Assembly: GCF_042453785.1 (NCBI RefSeq)
Contig: NC_091665.1
Coordinates: 23,341,501 to 23,405,500, forward strand
Length of the DNA stretch: 64,000 bases
Direction: 5' to 3'
From: Malus domestica
Taxonomy: Eukaryota > Streptophyta > Magnoliopsida > Rosales > Rosaceae
Below the pieces are notes generated by a model that saw nothing but the letters and a program-made list of their open reading frames with translations, did no database searches and had not been told where the DNA came from. The position numbers were made by a program, and so were the translations under genes. Shown here piece after piece: positions 11,770 to 22,289 of this stretch; positions within the stretch are counted from its first letter, which is position 1, and each line of letters starts with the position of its first letter.

Positions 11770-12901
11770 CTACAAAATTGGAAATAAATTTGTTAGATTA
11801 CAAAGATTTAAATTACCGTACACATGCATAATAATTTCTACTTGAGTTTAAAACGAAATTTAAAAACCCTAATTCTAAACCCAATTCAAGTTTGGCAAAA
11901 ATAAAACTTTAAATTGATCTACTATACACAAACTAATCAATGTTAGATAGGATATAGACCTAGCAATTATAACTTATAAGAATAAACTAGCACAAAGGAG
12001 TAGTTGGAGGCAAAATCATAGCTCAACAGCTTATCATGAAGAGTGTGCAGTTTAATACTAATTTGAGTACTATAGAAAATGCTGAACTGATACTCTTCAA
12101 TACAATAGAATGTATGCATGTCATATACAATCATAAAATTGTTACAATCATAAAACTGCAATGTCGAGTTGAAAAACAAGCAAAGTTGCACATCTTGAAC
12201 ATTTGAAGACAATCTTCAATGATGGGGAATCTTATGAAGAAATATACAAATTTATGGAACTTACATAGTTCCATATGTCAGAAAATAAAATGCATATATG
12301 CAGGTATCTATATTAGTCCCCAACCAATAGTATAATCGATTGCTCTAAGGCAGCAGCAGCTACTACACTTTTACTTTGTTAAAGAAGTATCAAGTCTGAA
12401 CCATTTAAAATCACAATAGATTTGTTCACTTGCAAAGATAAAATCACAATCTTCTTGGTGATATTATATGTGGATTTGATATATATATATATATATATGA
12501 ATTTCATCTCATATTTGTTCTACCATCTAATATTTATATATATATATGAATTTCATGTATGCTAATTTTGTGTGCGTGTTGTGTATCCATGTACTCCACG
12601 TACTTTGAGTGATGAAATAAACGTACTCATCACGTAAGGGTCTGAAAATTCAATCTTCCCGCATAAAATTAAAACACTTGCGTAACCAAAAATTGTTGTG
12701 TGTCGCGCAATTATGTTTTAAAATGGCTTTTTTATTTTTTTATTTTGATTACAATTTATTATAAAATACGAATAAAACAATTTATTTACAAAGTAATTCA
12801 CATATAACATGGGAATCATTCATACCATTTTTCTTTCATCACTGTATATAATGCATTAACCATTTAATGTGTTTTACAAAAAAAGTTACAAATAAATTGC
12901 A
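11770..12901. other. AT-rich spacer inside the CACTA element
   Basis: No coding signal is visible. It contains two TA dinucleotide runs (around 12480-12500 and 12535-12547) followed by the same phrase ATGAATTTCAT, and near 12620-12710 a few degenerate GCGTAA/GTCGCGCAA words like the subterminal repeats. Confidence 0.5.
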
Positions 12902-15900
12902 TTAATCTTCGTCTGAACTATAATAAATTTCACTTTCGTCGCTATCATCATTTTTAGTGTCCCATTCCTCATCATCAATAGGTACGTCACCATTGTCGTT
13001 TGTACGCACTGGACCATCGTATCGTGGAAGATTACCGAGGTCAATTGTGATCGATTGAATTGGTATTTCGATTGAAGATACTCTTCCTATCTGAAATGGT
13101 TCTTGGATAAGATTAGTATCTCGAAGTGTTTCCACACCAATTTCCATCAAAGATTCTAGACGTTGGTCAGCAACATTGTCAATGTCGTCGTCGGTAGGGT
13201 TTTGTTCTGGTATAGCATACAAGTTCCTAAGATCCATCTTTTGAACAACTTTCCAACCCCTCCCGGCTTTAGGGTCATCTAGATACACAATTTGTTTTGC
13301 CATATTTGCTAAGATGTGAAGGTCGTCATCGTACCAAGTTTTGGTAGTGTTCACTGATAGTAATCCATGATCTCTTTTCACACTTCCCTACCTATTTGGG
13401 TTTGTATCAAACCATCGACACTTAAGTAGGATCACTTGGCACCGGTCTTCGTAACACAATTATCGACACTTGTTAGTTTGCCATAGAATTCAATGTATGT
13501 ACTTTCGCCTCCACTTGGGACATGAACACTGCTATTTTGTGTACACAACTTTTCATCTCGTGCACCCGCTAAGAACTTGACGTCGTTGACATGGCAACCC
13601 CGAGTACAATTCAACATGAATTGGTCATATAATTCTTCACTGTACACTGGGGAATTCGATGCTTTCAATTGATTCACCTAATATTACATAAACATTTAAA
13701 TTTGTTAGTTTGAGAAAAATAATTGGTACTATATATATGCCCAATACAAAACACTTGAAACTTACATATTCAAGAAACCACTGCGGAAACCATTCACGGT
13801 GTTTCATGGCATACAAATGTGAAGGATGTGTCTGCTTCATCATATCTTCATGCTTGTTTATGTATGACAGTGTCTCATCACAATTGTTGAGTACGAACCA
13901 ATGTGATACCCCCATGTCTCGTCACAATTGTCGAGCGATTTGGACAAAAACTAAAAGTTTCTCCTTTCTCACACCCCCATCATTATTGCGAGGAGGATGA
14001 TTGAAAGGTGTCCCAACATCCTAAAATACATTCCACGAAATGTAAGCGCCTCATATGCCACCCAAGCTTGTATAATTGATCCTTCGGGCTTCGCTTTGTT
14101 TCATACACTTTCCTTCAAGTCTCCGAGAAGTCTGCCAAAATAAAACAATACGATACAAATTTTACTAATCGTAAGATATTGATTAATAAATATGACGATG
14201 AATATATATCTTTCTATTGGATACATCTATCGAAAGTTGTCTAGTCCAGCAAGCAATGCCTCATCCAGTAAGTGAACCATCATGTGGATTATACTTGTGA
14301 AGAAAGCTGGAGGAAATATCATCTCAAACTTGCATAGAACTTGCACAATGTCATGGCACAATTGATTAACGTCCGTCTTTCACAAAGTTCTTGACATCAA
14401 TTGTAAAAAAACAAACTAGACAACAATATGATTGGTTTCACTGCATCGGCTGGCAAGAGATGTCGAATACCAACAGGAAATAGGCGTTCCAGAACCACAT
14501 GGCTAATTTACCCCCGTCAACATTCACGCAACGCGCGATATTTGAAGCATACCCATCGAGAAACTTTACAGACGATAAAAACTTTAAAATTTATTCTTTG
14601 TCATTCGGTTTCACGAAAAAAAAATGTGAGACCCCTTCTGGCTTTATCAATGTCCCTATTCATCCATAAACCCCGTCGTATTCCCATTCGTTCCAAATCA
14701 AGAAGAGCTTTGATGGTGTCCTTCATCCTGCCCTCAATATCTAGAATTATGCCGACCAATGTGTCAAATACATTTTTCTTAACATGCATAACATCAAGGT
14801 TGTGTCTCCATTTTAGTTTCGATCAATAGGGGAGCTTAAAAAACATAGACTTGTGCGTCCAGTTCATATGTGTAGAAGGTCTGATCCTACTGACATTGGT
14901 TTCGAACGGAGCAAAATCCAACCAATTAAGCTGTTCCAAAATCTGATCACCAGACCATTCTCTAAGTCTAAGGCGATGCTCTTTTTCCTCGTCAAACTTT
15001 TTATCCTTCTCTCGCCACTCGTGGTCCTATGGTAGCCATCTTCGATGTGCCATCTTCGATGACCAAAGTTGCAAACTTTTCTAGTGTACCAACTAGATGT
15101 TACGTCTTCCTTGCATACAGGGCATGCCATATAACCCCTAGTGCCTCACTCGAAAACCATTGCATATGCAAGGAAATCGTTCACAGTCCACATCACTGCT
15201 GCCCACAAAGTGAACACTTTGCCAGTACACTTATCGTATATGCACACATCGTGTGTCCATAAATCTTTTAGCTCATCCACCAACAACCGTAAGTATACAT
15301 CAAGACTGACCTACCAAGATCCTCAGTTATCAATAGAGTCATCATCATGTATTCTTTTTTCATATATTTCCATGGCGGCAAATTATACGAAAATACAAAA
15401 ATCGGCCAAGTACTGTGGTGTTGGTTTAGAACCCTGAACGGATTGAATCCGTCAGTGGCAAGTCCCAATCTAACATTCCGAGGATTAACACCAAAATCAG
15501 GGAATGTTCGATTGAACTCTTTCCATGCTTCTCCATCTGCAGAATGCCTCAGGACATCGTCATCTACCCGCTTTTCCTTATGCCATCTCATGTTGGTGGC
15601 AATATGCGTTGACATACACAACCGCTGCAACCTAGGCTTCAAAAGTAAATAACGCATGACTTTTTGTGGGATCTTCGTCGATCTATTCTGAGATGTCATT
15701 TTGAACCTCGACTCATTGCATATAAGGCATTTATCTAATGCTTCATTCTCCTTATAGAATAATACACAATTGTTTTTGCAAGCATGAATTTTTTCATAAC
15801 CCAATCCGAGACCATTCAACACCTTTTGAGCATTTCTATGGTCTTTCAGCAAACAATTGTCTTTTAGTAGCATTCTCTTGAAAAACCCCCAAAAAATAAT

Positions 15901-16375
15901 CAAAACACTTGTTCGACATACGATACTTTATTTTCCCGTGCATTAGTTCCACAATAGCTGTGAGAACGGAAAATCCCTCACACCCCAAGTATAACTCTTC
16001 GTTGGCATTTTTTTAATAATTTGTCATATCTTTGAATTCTCCCCTATCCATTGGTGTAGGCACGTCATCTTCCACTTCATGATTGGTATTTGTCAACGCA
16101 AATGGAAAAACGTCATTTAAGATTTCCATGACTTGTTCATTAAGATCCATAGTAGGTTTAACATTGCTCATTGTTGTCACATTTGAAGACGAAGCATTGT
16201 GTAATTGTTCCCCGTGATGGTTCCAAATATTATAGGTCTTCACCATTCCACTCCTTACTAAATGAAATCGAACATTTTTAAAAGTTTCCCTTAACGTGTT
16301 GTTACACCTCCTACAAGGATACCAGATTCTAGTTGCACCCGTGTTGTGTGTACGTGCAAAGAATAAAATCCTCAA
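12902..16375 (-). pseudogene. TNP2-type CACTA transposase of the second element, decayed
   Basis: From the minus-strand 5' side: a transposase-associated zinc region at 16013-16375 (YPCRRCNN, WNHHGE); tnp2 core at 15268-15903 (GLGYEKIHACKNNC, CLICNESRF, NMRWH, NPRNVRLGLATDGFNPF, YNLPPWKYMK); MACPVCKEDVTSSW near 15130; and NLDVMHVKKNVFDTLVG at 14601-14810. A DUF4218-like part follows around 14200-14580, then HWFVLNNCDETLSYIN at 13637-13915, and a DUF4216-like C-terminus at 12902-13677 (VNDVKFLAG, TWYDDDLHILANMAKQIVYL) with an acidic tail (DDSDESEIYYSSDED). Frames shift between pieces and stops occur, for example after 15268 and at 14864. It is longer than the first CACTA transposase because the N-terminal part is kept. 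Confidence 0.83.
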
Positions 16376-17380
16376 TTACGTTCAAGTATTTGTTGGCGCA
16401 TCTGTTCGGGTTATGCATCCACGTTCTGTCCATCATTCCTGCAACCACAATAACAGTGCAACAATCACAACAACTTCTACAGGATTTTCTCACCTAATGC
16501 CTCCGGTAAGGGCCCTATCCTATTCAGGAATGCAAAATTATGTCATGTAATTTACAACTACTTCGGATTAGATTTCGACGTGGAGAAATTTCGGCAACAT
16601 CTCCGTACAATTCTTCAAGTGCATGACATAGATATGAAATACCTATGTGCCACCTGAAGAACGTACGGAGATGACACCAAAATTCCCATGATCGAAACCT
16701 AACCATAAACTACGCAGCATAACTTTGCATTCCCAAACTGTCCAAATAATGGGACAATTCAAGAATCAATTGGACCGCAGTCATGCTTTCGCATCCATGC
16801 GCGACATCCAACTACTCCTCAAACGGGAAACTAAGTTTTACTAAAAAAACAAGTACGAAGTTAATTACAATTAACTTCGTACATCACAACACATATTTGT
16901 ACGTCACGTACAAATTTGTACATATACAATTCAACATTATACATAATTATAACATAAAAAATAATATAATTTAACAACTTAATATAAACAAATTTCACAA
17001 CATAATTTCAATATACTTTAACTAATTCGTTTTTTTTTTAATAAGACGAAGAAAATACCTTCCAAATTGTTATCCACCGAGCGCTAGTCACACACAATAT
17101 CCCTATACACAATGAATTTTACAGTTTTAGTATGAAGTGATATTGATCATTTTAAATGAAAATAAGAAAAAATAAAACCCTTACCAAACACAACGAAATA
17201 CGTCGATCAACCTAGAGATTTAGATGGACGAAGTTTTAGAAGAAGAAATTGAGAGAAAATGGGACTGAAGGATCCCAAATTGAAGAAAAACGAAGGGAAA
17301 ATTGCAGGGGATAAATCTGCATAAAACTGCAGTTTTCTCCCTTTGCAACTAACGTCACGTTATCAAGATTACTTTTGGAA
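16376..17380. other. Upstream part of the CACTA transposase region, no clear gene
   Basis: AT-rich DNA. The missing first exon of the TNP2 gene may lie in the first 200 bp but I could not assign a start. 16783-17040 is A/T-rich with a repeated ACGTACAAATTTGTAC-like palindromic phrase near 16900. Nothing else is recognised. Confidence 0.4.
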
Positions 17381-17560
17381 GAACCACTTTGCACAACGAA
17401 CGCATAATTCGTCGCGCAAGTTTCCTTCTAGCGACGAAACATTATGTTCGTCACGCAAGTATCTTTTTTTTTCCAAAATTCTATTTTTCGTTTTCTTTAT
17501 AATTTAATAATGTAATCTATTTGCGTGACGAACACTATATTCGTCACGCAAGTTTTTTTT
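17380..17560. repeat. Internal cluster of CACTA subterminal-type repeats (plus 18400-18520)
   Basis: TTTGCACAACGAACGC, TTCGTCGCGCAAG, TTCGTCACGCAAG and TGCGTGACGAACAC appear in both orientations here. They recur at 18400-18520 (GCGTGACGAAACCC, TTGTCACGCAAAC). They are the same words as at the element ends but lie 1-2 kb inside, between the small modules, which suggests duplication or nested insertion of end-like sequence. Confidence 0.6.
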
Positions 17561-17679
17561 TTCCGTTTTCTTTCTTAATGTAAATTTGTTTTTACCCATT
17601 TCAAATTATCAAACCAAATTATATATTACCAAAATATTTATTAAAACTAATTTATTAACTAAAATATATATTATAACTA

Positions 17680-18010
17680 ATGTCAACTTGTGCGCCCTCT
17701 GCAACCCGTTATACATCGAACTTCCACTCCCAGGACTTCTTCTTGAAAAGCTCGTCCACATACTTCCGCTGCTTCTCATCGGTTTCATCAACATCCCAAA
17801 CAACCTGTAATGGCAATAAAATAAAATTAAATGTCGCAAAAATATTATTTTTAAATAAAACAATTACACATTCTTTAATATAAACTTATCGATAACTGCT
17901 GCACCATTAAGTTCTTCACGTCCACAGGCACCATTTTCCAAGAGTTGAACTCAATACAACACTTCTCCCGCACCAATCCCCCTATATCGCAAATAAGTTC
18001 GGCGTAAGCT
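17680..18010 (-). pseudogene. Small two-exon module in the CACTA element, copy 2
   Basis: The minus strand reads a first piece with REKCCIEFNSWKMVPVDVKN (about 17900-17975) and a second with VVWDVDETDEKQRKYVDELF then KSWEWKFDV (about 17715-17806). A gap that looks like an intron lies between them. The pattern W-K-x-V-P-x-x-V-K, then D-x-D-x-x-x-E, then W-x-W/R-x-D is shared with the module at 18738-19118 and with the LDDINEDMLAYLNRLY/YKQWKSDL part of the Transposase_24-like gene at 10691-10903. A TAA follows WEWKFDV. Function unknown; probably a DNA-binding-type relic. Confidence 0.45.
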
Positions 18011-18737
18011 TCAGCCGATTTTTGTCAGCAAACGAGGGCAAACGCTTACGTCGGTACCTCTATAATGTCACCACAGCTTTCTTCATTTTTTTTCCTACCA
18101 CAAAATTTTTAAATGTAATAGCCTATTAAAACAATAATTTCAACCATTTCAAATGTAAAACAATTAACTCAACAATAATTTTTTTTTTACCTTTCCCTTC
18201 ACGAGAGCCTTCTCCCTCCCAACCTTTTGTTGACTCTAAAGCCGAATCGGCCATCATTTGATATAAAACATTTGCAAAATAAGGTTCTGAAACTGTGTTT
18301 ATATAAAACTCGACACACTTTGCGCAACGAATCCTTGGTTGTACAAGGTTGTTACAACTGCCCGCTATAAATGCAAGCATTTAATGTGTGATTGACAGTC
18401 TGACCGTGTTAAGAACCCTTTTCGTGATGAATAGTAGTAGTCGTCGCACTAAGTGGTCTTGCGTGACGAAACCCTTAGTCGCTGTCTTGTGTGACGATTA
18501 CAGTTGTTTGTCACGCAAACTAATTAAAACCTTAAGTAATTACAAACAAATATTCAGTTATAATATTTATTCTACAAATAATTAAAACCTTAAATAAATT
18601 GAATTAATCCATTCAGTTATTTAAAAACTCAAACAAGAATTAAAGCCAAATTAAGTCCAAATACATAACTTATAAAAAAATACCCTAAATTTAAATAGTG
18701 TCCTCAAAAACAGAAATCTAAAACTACTATTTCGATG

Positions 18738-19118
18738 GTGCTCCATTCTGCCCGATGTCATAACGCCACCAATTATAACCTCCCTCCAACGCTGCCTTCA
18801 TCAACTTCATCAACTCTTCGTTCGTATCATCATCAAGAGTATACTTACACTGTTACACATATATGAAAATAATTAATTCCAACATATAACAAAAAAATTT
18901 CACAAAATTAATTATTGATCCATCAACAGCATACTTACTAATAATTCATTTATCACCACCTTCTTGACATTGTCGGGCACATATTTCCAAGAAAGCCACT
19001 CAGCAGTAAGACAATTATTCCCCATGGCTACAGCAATCGCATGCGCGAACTCCACATGTTGTCTCAAATCATATGGGTTGGCGGGCATGCTCACATCCCA
19101 GTTTTTATCCTCCATCAC
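18738..19118 (-). pseudogene. Small two-exon module in the CACTA element, copy 1
   Basis: The minus strand reads MMEDKNWDVSMPANPYDLRQ, AEWLSWKYVPDNVKK and VVINELL (18912-19118), then after an intron-like gap KYTLDDDTNEELMKLMKAAL and GGYNWRYDIGQNGAPSK (18738-18850), ending in TAG. It is alignable by eye with copy 2 at 17680-18010 (SWK-(Y/M)-VP-x-x-VK and the acidic D-D-x-x-x-E stretch before W-x-(Y/F)-D). I do not recognise a named family beyond the resemblance to Transposase_24-type proteins. Confidence 0.45.
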
Positions 19119-19174
19119 ATCACGAACATAATTGTGAAGAATAAGGATAGCAAAAGTGCATATTTATAGGAAGG

Positions 19175-19558
19175 TTAGGGACTTTGCGCAACGAATGCTT
19201 TGTCGCGCAAACATCTACACTAAATACAGTATTGATTCCTCTTATTCACATGCACTGAATTGTCGAGGAAAACTGACAATGACTTGCATGACGAATCCTT
19301 CGTCATGTAAAGATTCACCCTTCGTCGAGCATGTTTTTCACACCAAAAAATTACCCGCGGTTTTTCTTACTGACTTTGCGCGACAAGTGTATTGTTTTCA
19401 TCGAGCAAAGTTTGTTTGCGCAACAAAGTTATGCGTCGCGCAAAGCTGACCTTTCTTGTGCGACTAATATCCTCTTCCATCGCACAAAACTATCTTACGC
19501 AACGATTTTTTCATTGTCGCACAAACATTTGTCACGCAAGTAGTTTTTTCTACTAGCG
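19175..19558. repeat. Right subterminal repeat region of the second CACTA element
   Basis: Dense TTTGCGCAACGAA, TTGTCGCGCAAA, TTCGTCATGTAAAG and GTCACGCAAGTAG words in both orientations lead to the terminus TTTTTTCTACTAGCG. They mirror the left array at 8743-9085 and confirm the pair of ends. Confidence 0.75.
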
Positions 19559-20001
19559 AAGTATATTGATGTAGCCATTTCCATCATAACTGCTTACATA
19601 TTTTGTAGCAAACTTTTCTCTCCGTTGTATGTCTCTACAGGTTTTTGATCTACATGCAATTGGCTTGCGACGAGCCTTTTCAACACCAGTCTTCAGAGGG
19701 AACTTAACCTCAAGGTAAAAAGCATGCTGAAAAATGCTTGGATTCGAAAGTTATTTGAACACTTTATATAACTGGTATAGCTTCCAAATCATTTCATTAA
19801 TTTATGATCTATATGAGAGACTGCTGCTACCTACGATAGAGATTTGCATTATCATTATCGCTAATTTCTTTATAATTGATAGACTCACAAATTTATTACA
19901 ATGGGATTCGTAATTCTCCGCGTACACTTCAGGTTGGCAAACTGTCTACTGGTGACTCTAATGTCCCCACAGGATAAAGCATCAATGGTTGCAACGATGC
20001 T

Positions 20002-20214
20002 AGGTAATCTTTTAACTAAACCACGCCGTTGCTTTCTTTGTAGCATATTAGATCTTGGTATCCCTACTTTTTCATGCGAAGGTTAATGGACTGTCACCTA
20101 TTTGCACATTTGAAATCTAATCTATTGTGTAAATAACTTGGTAAATTGGTATGGTGATATGGATAATCATGACAGTGCTCTTGTATTTGGTAGTCGTCGT
20201 TACGTTGGAACATT
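20002..20214 (+). repeat. Direct repeat, copy A (about 0.21 kb)
   Basis: AGGTAATC through GGAACATT is repeated almost unchanged at 20935-21146, including TAAACCACGCCGTTGCTTTC and TGGTGATATGGATAATCATG. The copies flank 20215-20934. The DNA upstream (19640-19990) has gene-like phrases (TTTTTGATCTACATGCAATT) but I could not assign a product. Confidence 0.8.
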
Positions 20215-20934
20215 AAAGAAGGGAGGGACATTGAATTAAGAGACCAATCACAACACAAAACGTGTCAATATCATAATAAAACTCCTAGAGTCCCATATCA
20301 ACCGCGAAAGGGAGCTAAAGACTCTCCTCAACTATAAAAGGAGACTGTTCTCCTACAATTAATTCATAATGCCATTATTGTACTTAAACTCGTCATTAGA
20401 ACTCACTCATAATGATTGTGCTTTGTGAAGCCTAGTTTTAGTGTTTGGCTTCCCTTGTTAAATGTAATCAATTGTACCACACATGTTCTCATTAGATTTA
20501 GGGTTATATTGCAACTTTTGGGATCATGTTGCTGGAAATATAACTTCAAGAGCTTAACTTCTCTCATCAAAGACTTGTTCATTCATATGTATTTCATGTC
20601 ATTATTTACAGTTCATTCTGTCTAGTGGTTCTCTGTCATCAAAACTTCTTGTTGCTATCACGCAAGCTGGGCACATACTTTAAGACAACCCACATGAGTC
20701 ATCTGACTGCTTTTTCCCGAAGGTTTTTCAGCCTTAAATCTTTCCAAATTGCCTTTACACATGACACGTGGTTATTCTTGTCCCCCGTCTTGTCTAAAAC
20801 AAAGCCCACTATAAAAATTTAATCTAGGGTTCTTTTCAACTTGGCTAGGAGATTTATATTTTTTTTGCTTATCCAAATCATTGCATATTAGGGTAGCATT
20901 GTTTTTGTGATTTTGATCTTTGTTAAAGGTATGG
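20215..20934 (+). other. Insertion-like segment between the direct repeats
   Basis: About 720 bp of AT-rich DNA. An ACTATAAAAGGAG TATA-like site lies at about 20328, with LTR-like context (GACCAATCACAACAC, AACTCGTCATTAGAAC). It may be a solo LTR or the remains of an element that duplicated its flanks. No terminal TG...CA pair could be fixed. Confidence 0.35.
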
Positions 20935-21146
20935 AGGTAATCATTTAACTAAACCACGCCGTTGCTTTCTTCGTAGCATATTAGATCTTGGTATCCCTAC
21001 TTTTTCATGCGAAGGTTAATGGACTGTCACCTATTTGCATATTTGAAATCTGATCTATTATGTAAATAAGCTGGTAAATTGGTATGGTGATATGGATAAT
21101 CATGACAGTGCTCTTCTATTTTGCAGTCGTCGTTACGTGGAACATT
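20935..21146 (+). repeat. Direct repeat, copy B
   Basis: Second copy of 20002-20214, with a handful of substitutions and one 1-base difference at ACGT(T)GGAACATT. Downstream (21150-21410) a coding-like remnant reads NKNWISGLRCCQVADMLKL and TALEQAVTQVIDFVIGKCL in different frames. The duplication may therefore be part of a broken gene copy of unknown identity. 21415-21720 shows nothing. Confidence 0.75.
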
Positions 21147-21720
21147 CTTTACCATAACTTTGAAGGAAACAAAAATTGGATTTCAGGGCTTCGCTGTTGC
21201 CAAGTAGCAGATATGTTGAAATTGGCATCAATATTTGTTAAAGCTGTGACTGACATAAAAAATGCTGAAAAACAACTGCAGAAGAGTCCTTGCAACGTGT
21301 GACAGCCCTTGAACAGGCGGTCACCCAAGTTATCGACTTTGTTATTGGAAAGTGCCTCTCTGATCTTTTGACGATTTCATCCAACTCCAAGCCTTTTAGT
21401 TGCTAAATTTTATGGGGTAAAAATGTCCAGATCATTACATTTCTGCAGAGGTTAATAAGTTTTTTATATATTATTGGTGCTGATATAATTACAATTTATC
21501 TCTTTCGATCTTTCGCTCATATCCTTAGTGAATGCTACCTACTCCGAAAGCAATTTGAAGGTTTAATCCTTGTTTAGCTAGATCATTTCTCAGCCAGTGT
21601 GACATGCCAAGTCCATGGATTCAATTTTGTGATTACGTAACAAAAAATGGGGATCTCTGGACCAAAAATGCTGAGAGAATAAGTACATATTTGATTGCTT
21701 CTAGACATATTTGTTTGTAA

Positions 21721-21944
21721 GGTCCCTGCGCTTCAATGAAAATCCCACTTTGCCCCCTAAACTTGCAACTGTGTGACGTTTACCCCTACGCTTTTAATCA
21801 ATTCCGCATCAAATAAGCAAAATAATTTTTCTGACCAAATTGACGAAATAAGGTAAAATAAAGACACGAAACGGAAGCATATGGGGCAAAGTCTCATAAT
21901 TACAAGTTCATGGAGCAAAGTGAGATTTTCATCAAAGCACGGGG
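21721..21944. mobile_element. Foldback MITE-like element upstream of LAP5
   Basis: The left arm (GGTCCCTGCGCTTCAATGAA, then AATCCCACTTTGCCCCC) and the reverse complement of the right arm (CCCCGTGCTTTGATGAA, then AATCTCACTTTGCTCC) match over about 50 bp with some mismatches, leaving a short unpaired centre. It is about 224 bp long and non-coding. No clear target duplication was found. It lies about 350 bp upstream of the polyketide synthase ATG. Confidence 0.55.
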
Positions 21945-22184
21945 CGTGTAAACTAAAAAGCCTTGATTTTAGTGAAAACACCGTACCAGTGCAATGCCCA
22001 AACTCCAAACCAAAGTATTACCTACCACCTTTAAACATAACCTACATGAACACCTTGCTTCTCAACTAAACCACTCTATTTATAACAATTGCACCCTGCA
22101 TGATATCTTACCACCCCAATTGAAAATGTTAATCCCAAAGTTCTCTTTGATTTTAATATAATGTAAAAAATTGGAGAGGAGCTG

Positions 22185-22192
22185 TATATATA
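22185..22192 (+). promoter_or_regulatory. TATA box of the LAP5-type gene
   Basis: TATATATA in the context GCTGTATATATAGGGG, 98 bp before the ATG at 22290. The position suits a transcription start near 22220 and a short 5' UTR. No other TATA-like site is as close to the gene. Confidence 0.6.
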
Positions 22193-22256
22193 GGGGGCAG
22201 CCCCAGTTCCTGCTTTACTGGTAATTTCAGAAGTTATATATATCAGCATCTCTTTA

Positions 22257-22274
22257 GAGAGAGAGAGAGAGAGA
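22257..22274 (+). repeat. GA microsatellite in the 5' UTR
   Basis: (GA)n run of about 18 bp directly before ATCAGAGAACTAGAAAATGG. GA/CT runs are common in plant 5' UTRs and are often length-variable. Confidence 0.8.
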
Positions 22275-22289
22275 TCAGAGAACTAGAAA

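Larger units (their letters stand above)
8743..19558 (-). mobile_element. CACTA (En/Spm) transposon with both ends and AAG target duplication
   Basis: The left end is CACTACTAAATT at 8743. The right end, read as reverse complement from 19558, is CGCTAGTAGAAA. Both are followed inward by the same kind of TTTGCGCGACGA/GTCGCGCAAA subterminal repeats. The flanks are AAG (8740-8742) and AAG (19559-19561), the 3-bp duplication expected for this superfamily. Between lie a TNP2-type gene and a Transposase_24-like gene, both minus strand and both broken, plus two small related modules. Length is about 10.8 kb. The second base of the right end has changed (A to G), which with the damaged genes suggests a non-autonomous relic. 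Confidence 0.85.
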
